DNA of 54,614 bases from Triparma columacea (lineage: Eukaryota > Sar > Bolidophyceae > Parmales > Triparmaceae): the NCBI GenBank assembly GCA_030267965.1, contig BRYA01000183.1, positions 631 to 55,244 of the forward strand, read 5' to 3'. A program made the position numbers and the translations under genes. The notes under the pieces were generated by a model, which did not search any database, was not told the DNA's origin, and was given only the letters and a program-made list of their open reading frames with translations. Within the stretch, counting starts at the first letter, position 1. Every line of letters begins with the position of its first letter. This document shows positions 42,701 through 53,331 of the stretch, piece after piece.

Positions 42701-45310
42701 TTGTCCCTCAGCAAGAGGATCTCCCGGGAGTGAACTCATACGGTGTCTGGGAGGCCACATATGAGATCTGCCACTCAGTCAGATACAAGGAGGTCGTCGT
42801 GAAGGGGATCGGGAAGAGCGGGGCAGAGAGCTACAGCAAGCCGGCGGTGTTCGAGTACGAATTTGAGGATATGAAGGGGAGGTGGGACCTGTGTGAGAGG
42901 GCCAAGAAAAAGAGGTTGGCGGAGCTACAGCCAGCCAAGCAGGTAAGACAGCGAGGAGAGAGGCGACGCGAAGGAATGAAGCGAAGCCAGGAGCCAAGTG
43001 ACGAGTGCCCAGTGCCAATGCTGGAGCTCGTCGCTTTCAATACCAATGCGCTTTTGATGTTAGTGCTGCGCTCCCATTGCTGCCATGTGGCCCTCGCTCT
43101 CGGCCCTAGTATTTTCGTCCTAACTCTTTTCGCAATTTGCTTACGCAGAACAAACTCGGGTTCAAAGTCGTCCCAAGAAAGAGATATTTCAAGGTCGATT
43201 TAGAGACCCTCGATGGGATGGAGTTTAAGATGGGAGAAAAATATCTCACCGTCGCGTCCTCCACCTTGCCTTCTGTGAAGGAGGGCGACAGGCTGGTCAT
43301 GGTTGGTACGAGGGGCACCAAGAGGTGCAAGGAGGAGGTAGTTAAGGGGATTTTCAAGGGCGAAGTGGAGGACAACGGGAGCGGCGCGCTCGTCTTCAAG
43401 GCGAACGATGATGACCGAGATGGGGTCGTGTTTTATGCTAGGGCAAAGGACGCTGTGGAGGAAGGGGAGGACGAGGACTTGGACGATGAGGTGGGGGGGA
43501 TGGGAGGGGAGGAAGAGGAGGAGGAGGGATTAGAAGATGAGATCGTTAGGAAGAAGAGGAAAATCTTTATAGATGACGAGGACATGGAGGATGTGTTTGA
43601 GAAGGAAGAAGAGAAGGAGGAGGAAGTTGGAGAGGGAGGGGAGGGGGGGGGGGTTGAGAAGGAGGTTGTGAAGGAGGCTGAGTTGAAGAAGATTGGTGAT
43701 GGCGACGAGGAGATGCCTGCAGTGCCTGACCCAGTGCAAATCACGCAATCTCAGTCAACGGTCAAAACCATCAAGAAGATGGCGCCTCCCTCTTCGGTCG
43801 AGGAGGCTTTGGCGCAGGTGAACATTATGAACTCGCTGGCAGACGCCTGCGAAAGGCACAGCCTCGCCAGCGTTTTCGAAGATTCTGCCGAATTCGCCAT
43901 CCCCATGCTAGGGGGGAAGTGGGCAGGGTTCGGGGAGGAGCTTGAGAACTCCACCGATAACATGGTAACAGGGAAGGACCTCAAGGGGAAGCTCAAAAAC
44001 GACCGAAAGACGCCCGGCAGCGAGGTCATCTTTGACAAGGGCTGGGGCGCGTACTACGGCGGCGGGGAGTGTTTCGTCCAGAGAGACGTGACTGGGCTGC
44101 GGGCAGCCCTCGGTGGAGCCGGGAGAATCCGCTGGGACCGGTACCAGAGGGAGGCGAGGGAGGAAGAGGAGGGGGAGGAGGGGGACGGGGGGGAGGCGGC
44201 GGTGGCGGTTGAAGGTGAGTGTGGGTCTGGGAGAGGAACGAAGCGGCGACTGAAGGTGAAGGGCGTAGTACCCTGAGAAAGTAGTGCATCCGTTGAACGC
44301 TAACGCAATCTTCTCCCCCTCTCCCCCGCAGAAGCCGACCTCAACGAGGATGGGTGCGAGTTCGTATCTGTCGAAGAGAGGGAAAAGCTTGGGTGGATGC
44401 TGGGGGGGGAAGTCAGGGGAAGGAGTGCGGGGAACCCTGCCCACATGGGAAGGGAGGTCCAGAGGGGGGCGATCGAGAGCGAGAAGAGGGCCGAATTGCT
44501 CACTTCCCTTGTCATGGACGTCTTGCCGATTGAAAATCCCAAATACTACTCCTACGCATACGGCATGGGGGCAACTGTCAACTTTCACGACGATTATAAG
44601 ATGGGGCTGAGGGAAATGGACAGGATGCTTGGGTGGAGAGGCCCTGGGAGGGTCGACGCGAGGATGGCCCTGGATTACTTCCCTACCCTCCGAACGATGG
44701 CGCTCGCCGAGAAGTTGAAGGACGACGTGGAGAATAACATGGGGGGGACAATTTTGAACGACTCGTCGGATTTGAGGAGGTCGTCGAGGAGGTGAGGGGT
44801 GAAGGGGGGAGGGGGGGGATCTTGCGGTCAATGCTGGGTTAGGGTTGACGAGGCGCCCTTTCTCTGGCCGCTCGCTGAAAAAACCCTTTCGTTCTAACCC
44901 TTTTCGCTCATGACACCGCTCGTCGCCGCAGGTCCGGGAGCAGAAAGAAGAAGAGACTCCACAAGTTCGACACGTGGAACTACGGGAGGAACCATATCGG
45001 GAGGGAGAGGGGAGAGGAGCTTGCCGAAGTGTGTATGATGGGGGAGGAGTGGGAATATATCCTGAAACAAATCTTCGTGTCGAAGAGGAGGGAATCCTTG
45101 CAGGCAGGGGGGTGGGTGGACATCGGTGACAGGGTGAGCTGCCGCTGGAGGTCCAAGTGGTACCCGTGTAAGGTCGTCAGGGTGGGGGTGGAAGGCACGA
45201 TTGGGTCGAGGAAGGAGCAGGGGTTCGATGTACAGTGGGAGGGCATCGAGGAGGAGATGGAAGACTGGTTCGCCAACGAGAAGGAGGGGGAGACCTGGAA
45301 GAAGCTATAA
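39760..45310 (+). CDS. ATAD5: ATAD5/ELG1-type clamp-unloader ATPase with TIG and Tudor-like domains
   Basis: Eight exons (39760-40066, 40413-41533, 41639-42157, 42282-42569, 42673-42942, 43149-44214, 44332-44791, 44932-45310) close in phase, 1469 residues. A small Cys/His cluster (C12, C15, H29, C33) opens the protein. A PIP-box-like KTLTSFFK lies at 114-121. The AAA+ core has Walker A GKEGTGKS (506-513), Walker B MLDEVD (about 570-575) and sensor-like IVLTAN. The EVN...QSKAS and FW.AVKFL blocks fit ATAD5/Elg1 better than RFC1. These proteins join RFC2-5 and unload PCNA from DNA. An IPT/TIG domain (about 702-815), acidic regions and a Tudor-like segment (about 1409-1455, GDRVSCRW) are additions. 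The short exon-4 stretch after NAIQ is read through. Confidence 0.8.
40128..40165 (+). repeat. 12-bp tandem repeat in an intron
   Basis: Units of GCTGCGATGGGA occur about three times in tandem inside the first ATAD5-type intron. A little further on (40270-40312), CATGTCGCTCTTTT-like units occur three times. Both are simple minisatellites. Confidence 0.7.
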
Positions 45311-45392
45311 GTTGTTGGGGGTCAATTAATAGGGTGAGGAGGTTGCAATAGGGAAAACAAAAAGTTAGGAGGACTTTCGCTGTATTTGTTGT

Positions 45393-46413
45393 TTACCACT
45401 GCTCATATTCAATATTCTTGTCCAAACGAAAGCTCTCTACCTGGTTCCTGTCGAAATGAAGAAGGAGGTCGTCGGGATCTTTCAAAATTACTAGTTTTGC
45501 TCGAGTCTTGGCGGAGAGCAGGGGGGACACAATCTTGTACCTGGGGAGGAGCGAAGCGACGACCGAAGGAGGGGTCCGTAAGTGAATTGAGCGCCATTCG
45601 ATGCGCGAATCTTGTCGCTGCGCTCCTCTTCCATTCTCACATCATAAAAAAGAACCAATTGGTGCCTATTACGTAAATCTTTCCGAGGCGCTCGGCATAA
45701 CAGATTTGAACGACGTCGACCATTTTCCTCATAAGTTTAAAAATGCGCCGATCAAAATTCTTCCTTGTCATACCACGTCGATCATACAAGATGCAAATTT
45801 GGCCCTCCTCGCCCTCCCCAGCGCACTCGTCAGCCAACTCGACGCCTTTGCCAACGAGATGGATTGCAAACTTGAGGACGTCGGTCAATGTGTGATCTTC
45901 TCTGTGGTAGTAACGAGGCTGTAGGGTGCACGCTGGTCTATTTGCCTTATCCTTGCCATAAAAGTAAGCAACCCTTGTTTCAGTCAGTCGTTGGACGTCC
46001 TCCGGAGAAATATTATCAATATCATATTCAGCCCTAAACTGTAACCATCGCTCATACATCTTGACGGCATCTTTCACCTTGCCCTCCCTGGCTCGAAGCA
46101 TCCGGGTAAGCACCTCATCCGTTGCCATAGGGTCTCCATCTAGGACAGACCCCAAGGCGTTCTTGTACTCGATCAAATCCTCTGATATGGGGAGGGGGCG
46201 GGAATAGGGGGTTGATGTCCCTGTATTGAGTGCTGGGGGTGGATTATCCCGGAACCTCACAGGGAATTGTGGTGGGCTCTTGGGATTCTGAGCAGTGGGC
46301 GGAGAGGAGGAGTAAAAGAGACGGTAGGGAATGTACATGAGGATGAGAAGGATGGTAGAGAAAAACTCAACGGGGGCAGGGCAGTTAAGGAGCCATAAAG
46401 CTAACTCTTGCAT
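45393..46413 (-). CDS. CRAL-TRIO (Sec14-type) lipid-binding protein
   Basis: Exons 46413-45641 and 45540-45393 join in phase 2 and give 306 residues. A membrane-anchoring helix lies near residues 17-36 (FFSTILLILMYIPYRLFY), followed by a Pro-rich linker. The CRAL-TRIO-N helices (TRMLRAREGKVKDAVKMYERW) and the lipid-binding domain follow: QICILYDRRGM, then the family signature YAERLGKIYVIGTNW and, in exon 2, the KIVSPLLSAKTRAKLVIL gate region. The C-terminus ends soon after the gate helix, the normal length for the domain. Members move phosphoinositides or tocopherol-like lipids between membranes. The anchor suggests a fixed membrane location. Confidence 0.88.
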
Positions 46414-46529
46414 CACGGTGGAGCAATGTTGGGGTGGGTTAAATTGTGAAGGAGATCCGACTTGTTCTTGTTGTTGGTGGAGTGAAGTAGTGTTCTAAAT
46501 CAGACGCTTATGCGACGTTATAGTCCCGC

Positions 46530-46990
46530 GCAGCAAGTATAATATATGAATCACAAAATGTCACAAAATCGACAATTTCGCTGAGTTCAAAAGTCTTCTA
46601 AATACTTTATTATTATCTCAATATATTGATATTTGTATCAAACCTCTTAAATTGATTTTAAAATGTACAGAAATTTATATAGAGAAATATTTTACATCTG
46701 AGAAATTTCAAATATTTATTTAGGTAATATTAATACACCAACAAATTTAACATACAACTTTTGACGATAATTGAATATATCAAGTAACATTTGAGACATT
46801 AATAATATATTCTTGACATGTCAAAAAAAGTTCAATAATCTCTCATATACTCAATTAATTCTTTATTTTGATTGTTAATATAAATAAATATTTTGTAGCT
46901 TTAAAGTAGACAATTCAATTTTGCCGATTTTCGATTTGCAGTCCACACAAAAATAATCTAGTTTGCGACTACCGAACACCAAATTAAGAG
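46530..46990. other. AT-rich island
   Basis: About 450 bp of strikingly AT-rich DNA (by eye well under a third G+C) in an otherwise G+C-balanced, C-run-rich region. It contains no gene, no clear tandem repeat and no long palindrome. It starts beyond the CRAL-TRIO promoter and ends just before the LCMT gene. The transition on both sides is abrupt. Confidence 0.7.
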
Positions 46991-47113
46991 CTTTCAGCTC
47001 TTTTCGATATCAAACTCGACGCAAAACTTTCCTCGTTGAAGCAAAATTTCTCCGAGGCCACCCCCAACACCCCCTCGCTTCCTTCTCCTTACAACTGTAG
47101 ACTCAAAAATATC

Positions 47114-48312
47114 ATGAGTGCGTTCTCCCCCGACTCTCTTTCCCATTCCGACGCTGCAAAACGTTCCAGTTTAGACGCAGCTAGGGCTAAGGCGCACATA
47201 GCTGACCTAAAGTACTCCACTGATAGCTTTTCCACCCTCCTCCAACCTCGACACTCTGGTTTGACGCACTCTCGCTCTCTCAATTCGCCTCTCATTAACC
47301 GTGGGTACTTTGCTAGGGTATCTTGTGTGGATCTCGTCCTGTCTCGGTTCCTCTCAAGCCACCCCTCCTCCCCAATCATTAATGTCGTTGAGATGGGATC
47401 AGGGTCCTCCACGCTTTACCTCCGGGCTATGTCCGGGGAGACTTCGCCCCCCCTCCCCTCTGGCGCCGGTATGAAATTCTACGAGGTGGACTTTCATGAT
47501 GTTCTTGAAAATAAAAAGCGTGCTCTATCGAGGAAGGAGGCTCCCTCCGCTTCCATGCCCCCCTCCCCCCCCCTCCCTCCCCTCCCTCCCCTCCCGACGT
47601 ACCACGCCGCCGATCTCTCCGTCCCTAACTTTTCCTCCACCTTTAAGGAGAAAACGGCAATAGATGTTTCCGTGCCCACTCTCTTTATCTTTGAGGCTGT
47701 GCTTATGTACATGGATAGAGGTAAGAACTGAAGGGAGACGTGCTTCAGCTCGCGAGAATTATCATCACCAGCTTACTTACCAACTCATGCACTTCTTAAC
47801 GCAATGCAGCATCCAGCGACCGCTTGCTCGCCGACATATCGTCCGTCTTCACCGACGCCACGGTGCTCCTGTATGATCCTATCCTCATGAAGACCCGCTT
47901 CGGTGCCACAATGTGTGAGAACCTCAGAAGAAGCGGCGTGAATGTCACTGGTATGCAGGTGAGAATCTGTGCAATCTTCTCGTTGCAAGTGAAGCAGTAG
48001 TAGTAACCAACTTTGGTCCTCCCCCCCCGTCCACCCCCCCTGCAGACATTGACGACGCTGAAGGATCAGCTCCATCGCTTAGAATCTGTCGGCTTTCCCA
48101 CGACTCGTGGGCTAAATATGCTTACAGCATATTCTTCTGTTCTGTCTCCTTCTCAGAGGGGGCACGCTAGTAGCCTGGAAATGCTCGATGAGGTGGAGGA
48201 ATGGGAAATGATTATGAGCCACTACGTTCTCACAGTCGGATCTAACAAGAATGGGGGCAGCAGCGATGACGGGACTAGGACGACGAACCTCCTTAAATCA
48301 CATATTGAGTAA
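47114..48312 (+). CDS. LCMT1: Leucine carboxyl methyltransferase 1-like (PP2A methylation)
   Basis: Three exons (47114-47720, 47810-47958, 48046-48312) close in phase 1 and 0, giving 340 residues. The start is the ATG of MSAFSPDS; upstream there is only a TTG. Family features are NRGYFARV, which lines the active site, the SAM-binding loop VVEMGSGSSTLYLRA, FYEVDFHDV before KKRAL, the strand PTLFIFEAVLMYM, and a C-terminal block EVEEWEMIMSHYVLTVG. The enzyme methylates the C-terminal leucine of the PP2A catalytic subunit to steer holoenzyme assembly. A Pro-run (PPSPPLPPLPPLP) is an insertion. The stop lies 21 bp from the stop of the convergent sulfotransferase gene. Confidence 0.88.
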
Positions 48313-48333
48313 ATTTTCACGAAAATCTGTTCA

Positions 48334-49384
48334 TTAAACCTTGATCCTCTGGTCATAAAGTGAAGTGTATAGAACCATGAACTCCTCGAGCGCCTCCTTT
48401 ACGAAGTCGGGGAGTTCCTCCTGCTCGTCACCGTGAACCGGGGCCTTGAAACCTACGAGCGAAGCAAAGAGCGAAGCAAAAGATGAGGACGATTGATTAA
48501 GGCGCATTTTCTACTTCAACCCTTTCCGCCTCTCACCTTGCGACTTTGCTGCGTCCTCGTGCCAACCATCCCACTTATCCCACATCTTGGGCTTGCTCGG
48601 CTCCCACTTGGTCATGAGGTCTTCGTGGAATTCCAGTCCCACCATTTCGCACCACTTCCCCATAACAGCTTGCGGTTTTGCGAGAAGGTCATCAGCGTCT
48701 ACCACAATGAGCTCCTTACCTGAAGCTTTAACCATAGTTGCAATCTACGCCGCAAGCGACGGACGGAGCGAGTCGTTAGAGGATTATTCACGGTGCTAAT
48801 GTCGCAGCAAAATCCACTCACCTCCAGCAGCTCCTTGTATGCGACCTCATTAACGTCGAAGAAGGTGGTTTTCCCCTCCTTCTTTTGCAGCCTTAAGTAT
48901 GACCTGAGAATCTTCTCCGGGTGTCGGATAAGGAACGTGTGCGTGAACATTTCCATATTGTTCGCAAGTTTTTCCTTCTGCCAAAACGTTGACAATTCCT
49001 TAGTGAAGACTTGGGGGAGGGGGGAGGGGGGAGGGGGGAAGGAGGGGGGATCAGAAGGAGGACTCGTCCACAAACGAAGGCACAAGCTGCCTCCAATCCC
49101 CTCTCACCTCTCTTGCCATCAGACATTGCCCCCATGATTTCCTCCACCACCCCCGCATATGTCTTGTCCCTTGCCAAGCCGCTTGACTCGATAGCGTCGT
49201 CCGCGGCCTTGTCTTCCTCTCGGACCTTTGCATCGGGTCCGAAGTAAAACGGGTCCGCAAAAGTCTCATGCAAAACAGTGGTCGATGGGTGCTGCATAAT
49301 ACTTCTTTCAAAAGCTGTTGAACAAGAGCGTGGCGGGGCCCAGAGGATAATCGGGGTTGTAGGAGGGGTAGATAAAGATGCCAT
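48334..49384 (-). CDS. P-loop sulfotransferase-like protein
   Basis: Four exons (49384-49108, 49009-48822, 48744-48537, 48452-48334) close in phase and give 263 residues. The N-terminus has WAPPRSCSTAFE (about residues 15-26), the 5'-phosphosulfate loop position in this sulfotransferase-like family. HETFADPFYFGP follows, and FTHTFLIRHPEKILRSY (about 113-129) is the 3'-phosphate-binding RxxxxxxxS-like region. Members are annotated from PF13469/PF19798-like domains; most have unknown acceptors. No signal peptide or membrane helix is seen, so a cytosolic enzyme is likely. Two of its introns end in a CGCTTCGCTC-like tract before the acceptor. The acceptor of exon 2 is AAG. Confidence 0.75.
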
Positions 49385-49512
49385 TATGTCCGCAAATGCG
49401 TTGGAAGTGTTGTTGGTTGGGGCGTGCTTTTGACTTTTGAAGATCCGACGGCAAAACAGCTTCTCTTGCCTTTGGAGACTTTGGTTGGTGGATTTGGGTT
49501 ACGAAAAGTTTA

Positions 49513-49708
49513 GTCAACAATGCTTGGTTTTCACATTTAACAACAACATTAATTACCCGCGAAGTGCGCTACGGCGGCCGCGTATCGAGCGGGATTGGTC
49601 GAAAAGTTTGGTCAACAATGCTTGGTTTTCACATTTAACAACAACATTAATTACCCGCGAAGTGCGCTACGGCGGCTGCGTAGCGAGCGGGGTTCGTCAG
49701 ATCATACC
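49513..49708 (+). repeat. Two tandem ~98-bp copies spanning a gene's 3' end
   Basis: GTCAACAATGCTTGG... begins at 49513 and again at 49611, with nearly identical sequence over the whole 98 bp. The right copy includes the last ~45 coding bases, stop and start of the 3' UTR of the GHMP-kinase fusion gene. The left copy is a duplicate of that tail downstream of the real stop and is non-functional as coding sequence. Confidence 0.85.
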
Positions 49709-52481
49709 TCTTTCCTTCCACCTGCACAGCATTTATTTCATGGTGTTTCTGGGATTGCATCAGAGCCTCAGTTAACGAGAAGGTGCCCCCACTGCTCCTG
49801 CAGTTCGTGTTTATCATGGTTTTTATGATTGAGAAGATGTGAGGCTTGAGGACGTAAATTCCAAAGACTGAAAAGAAGAGGTTCTCCTTGAGCCCTGGTG
49901 TGACTAGGTTGGCGGCAGCGAAGGACGACGAAGGCTTCTCTGCGATCTTTGCCACCTTCCTGATTCCCTTCTCATCTCCTTTTCCGATTTCGCCGCATGC
50001 AATGATGCCGTAAGAGGAGACGTGGCTCTCTGAGACCGTCCTTACCGCAAGCGTGTCGACCCCCCCTCCCCTGTCGAAAGCATCCAAGGTCTGCTCGAAG
50101 CAGTTTTTGCCAGCCAATGTGGACGACATAAGGTGGTGAGCGATCACAAGGATGAACGGTTCATCGCTCACAAACTCTGATGGTGGTGGTGAGGAGGAGG
50201 AGAAGGAGAAGAAGAAGCGAGAGGCGAAGTGGAGGGTTGCGTAAGCATGCATTTTGAGACTGTCGTGCTGATTGCGTTACTTTGACCATTCTTACCTTCC
50301 GCCGTAACGACAGCGTGTCCCATACCCTCCTGCAGGTCCTGAACGATAATCGTAACTTTGAGGCCAAGGCGGGAGAGTTTCCTAGCGTAAGCCTTTTGCC
50401 CATCGTTCAGCTTCCTATACTTTTGTTCCTCGAGCTTGTTGTGGAAGAGGTTCTCCATAGCAAAGACGTCCGTCTTCATGACTACAATTCCAATCTCTTC
50501 GACTCCCGCCTCATCTAGCTGCTCGACGTGAAGGAGGACAGCAGGCTTTGAAATGTTGCCGGAAACTATAGGGAAAAGGGAAACTGAGGTACTGGCCGTC
50601 ACGGGATAATGAGAGTGGGAGAAACCTGCAGCTAGGACAACGGCCTTCCGGACCTTCCCAGTTGGCTCCAGCGTCAGCGGCAGCGTGCTCATATTCGGGA
50701 AGGCTTGACTGCAGCGACAACGAGTGAAGCGAGTAAGAGCCGTGCTTCGCTTCCTCCTTAACTCCTCCCTTTGCTCACCTTATGACCTTCATAACCTCCT
50801 CCCTCGACTCCTCGGTCTTGCAGAGCAGCTGGGCAGTGCCATCGCCCTGACTACCGACCCCTTTTGCGCCATGGATGAGAGGTTGCAGGTCGGGGTGCTT
50901 GATAAGGGAGTAAAGGATGGGCATGGTCAGCTGGGAGGGGCAAAGCGGCTTCGCATGCTGGGAGGAGCGAGGGGGAGGAGGGAAAGATTGTGTGTGCGTT
51001 AAGGCTGAAACTTTATACTATACTACTGTTCGACTGTTCAAATGTCCATTATTCTCACCTCGTCGAACTCCTCTTGCGCCTCCCACATGAGTTCCCCCAG
51101 CTTCTTCGCGTCCCCCACCTTCAGCGCCTCAATGGCCCTCTTAACGATGTCCAAGTTAGTCTCCCCGAAGAGCTTGTGTGCGTTCCGTTCTTGCTCATTT
51201 TGTGGGAACGGGTAGGCGGACTGAAGACCCTGGAGGATAAGAGTAGTGGACTTCCCAGGGTACGCGAGGTCAACGAGAAGATAGTGGAGGGGCTTGCCAA
51301 CGCTAGGGAGAAAAAAGCCGCAAGAAGGGATCAAGGAGTGAGAGCTGTGCACTTGCTGCTATGACCCCTCCTCCTCACCCCATACCTTCCACCCTAACTT
51401 ACCTTATCTCCTTGCATTCCAAATCGTCAGCATCGTAATTCATAACAACCGGCCTGTTGCCGAACGCACACGCCTGGTCCATCCTCCCGCACCTGGACGG
51501 CGTCAGGTTCTCCCCCCTGTGCGGTGGCGAGCGAAGCGAGCCGTGGGGTTAGACCTGAGGTATGGAGAGGGGAGAGTGAACGGGACGTGAGACCGAGGGG
51601 GAGGGGAAATGTCCACTGACCTGTATGCGTTTTCCATCTCGAACCTCGTTGTCCCCCGAAGGTTGAACAATCTGTTGAAGCTTCTGGCCACCAGCACGCA
51701 GGCGGCGGCGGAAGAGGAAAGGCCCTTGGCGACGGGAAGGGTGCACCGGTAGCAATTGATTTCGATCCCAGATACCTTATAGTCCTGGAGGATCTTGTAG
51801 GCGACGCCGGCAGCGTAGCTGAAGAAGGTTCCGGAAGAGGCAATGGAGCGGAGGACGTCCAGATTCATAGGGGCACGGAAGGTGGCTTTTGTGTAAGGCT
51901 GGGGAGGGAAGCCAAGGAGAGGGTAGAGTTTTAGTTTTAGCCTTTGATTTGTAAGGCAGGCAGGGCTTTCGTGGCCATTTGTAAGGCAGGCAGGGCTTTC
52001 GTGGCCATTTGTAAGGCAGGCAGGGCTTTCGTGGCCACCCTCCAACCCGCCCCCATCACTCACCTCCCCCTCCACTACCGTAACCAAGTAGCCGTGCTCC
52101 TGCTCATCACGAATGAGAGACTTGGCATCGACAGTATCTGGAATTACCGTGTGCACGATAATCGAGTTCTTGTGCTTCCGCGCTTGTGCGTGGATACCCT
52201 GATTCGTCCCACTTACAATCGTCGATCCCACCTTAATCTCAGAGTTGAATCGACGGAAGTTTCCAGCCCAATCAGTGTGCTCTCCAAATAGACATATGCG
52301 ACCAGGGACGAATAAATCGATCCAAGGATCTTGATAGGAGCGTACTGAGCCTGAAAGAAGCGAGGCGATAGGCGAGGATTTAGTGGACTGGGAGATATCT
52401 TCCTCTCGCCTCGAAACCCTCACCTCCATTATTTGTTGAATCGGATCGACTTCGAGGCTTGTCACCATCAGATAATGGCAT
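49647..52481 (-). CDS. GHMP sugar kinase fused to a nucleotidyltransferase-like domain
   Basis: Eight exons (52481-52424, 52350-52064, 51898-51621, 51516-51403, 51302-51059, 50930-50779, 50708-50296, 50176-49647) close in phase at every junction, giving 691 residues. Kinase part: PGRICLFGEHTDWAG (35-49), LPVAKGLSSSAAACVL (169-184, the ATP loop), SRCGRMDQACAFG (about 214-226) and GVGSQGDG (351-358). Residues about 396-691 resemble GalU/GlmU-type nucleotidyltransferases (KVRKAVVLAAGF...LFPIV, KPAVLLHVEQL, EGMGHAVV). The loop that should read GxGTRx..P...K is GFSHSHYPVTASTS, lacking the key Arg and Lys. The same domain order is, from memory, found in bacteria. It may phosphorylate a sugar; nucleotide transfer is doubtful. 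Confidence 0.88.
51943..52037 (+). repeat. 30-bp minisatellite, three copies, within an intron
   Basis: Three perfect tandem copies of GTAAGGCAGGCAGGGCTTTC followed by GTGGCCATTT lie inside the second intron of the kinase fusion gene. The period is a multiple of three and an antisense open frame runs through it, which could be mistaken for a 10-residue protein repeat. Splice-site and phase evidence puts it in the intron (52063-51899). Confidence 0.9.
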
Positions 52482-52896
52482 TGAATACACCTTGTAGGGG
52501 CGAGGGAGAGTGATTGGGCGAACAGGCGGGAGGGGGGAAGGCTTTTGTGATGTGATGTGAACTTGAGGTTCGAAAGGAACAAGTGGGGGGGGAGTGGGGG
52601 AGTTTTTGGGATGTTTGAAGGGCGGTGACAGAATTTTTTTAGCTGCGGGGTGGGTGTGCCTCGTTCGGTCAGAAATGCAAAAAAACGCAAGGTGAGGAAA
52701 GCGGGGGGGTGAGGGTTGGGTGGGAAAAAATCCAAAAGCTTTTCATGAGTTCATGGCGCTGAGAATTCGCTGCATCTTCACTGACGTCGCTGCTCTGAGC
52801 TGCAACCTAACGCCCCACTTCCATCCCGCCCACCCATCGTCACAACCATCACAATTTTGAAGAGCTCTCCAACATGTCTCATCACCCAATTTCCTC
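52482..52896. other. Divergent intergenic region
   Basis: Between the kinase fusion gene and the tiny spliced gene. Contains G-runs (about 52585-52600, 52700-52715) and no supported gene. An antisense frame at 52743-53132 has no motif and overlaps the tiny gene. Confidence 0.35.
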
Positions 52897-53145
52897 ATGA
52901 AGAAAAAGCCAAAATCGAAGTGAGTCCTCAACCTCCAAACTCTTCCAAACGTGCGAAACACAACTTCTTCTTTCAGCGATGTGCCACTTACACGAATACA
53001 AGCCCTCATGGATGAACGAACACCGACGAATGTGCCACCTGTGGGAGAACAACCCAACCACAGACCCGAGATCGAGATCCAGAGAGAAGTAAATTTCAGC
53101 TCTGTTTCTACTCTACTCCCACACACGACCACGACCCGACGATAA
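52897..53145 (+). CDS. Candidate tiny two-exon gene
   Basis: Exons 52897-52919 and 52977-53145 join in phase 2 across a 57-bp GTGAGT...TTTCAG intron and give 63 residues. It begins MKKKPKS and is otherwise polar (VPLTRIQALMDERTPTNVPP). The intron boundaries are convincing, and the composition is even. An eight-codon upstream frame (ATG at 52874) overlaps the start. The product is unrecognised, and it could instead be a noncoding spliced leader of the ribosomal gene that follows 187 bp later. Moderate to low confidence. Confidence 0.35.
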
Positions 53146-53331
53146 AATTCACCTTATACACACTCTCAAGCAATGGCGTACCACAAAACAATGAATTAGC
53201 CGGATATGAACCCACCCCACCAGAGCAAAACCGGGACCAAACTCAAACAGATATCCCACGGCTATGTCATCCCCCGACTTTCATGTTCCTAACACCTCAA
53301 CCTCCTCAACTCTTCACCCAAACAGAAAAAA

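Noticed and set aside
51943..52037. Apparent 10-residue protein repeat (HESPACLTNG)
   Set aside because: The three DNA copies lie in an intron; splice sites and phase on both sides skip them.
52741..53132. 129-codon minus frame
   Set aside because: It overlaps the spliced plus-strand exons, has no motif, and is probably chance.
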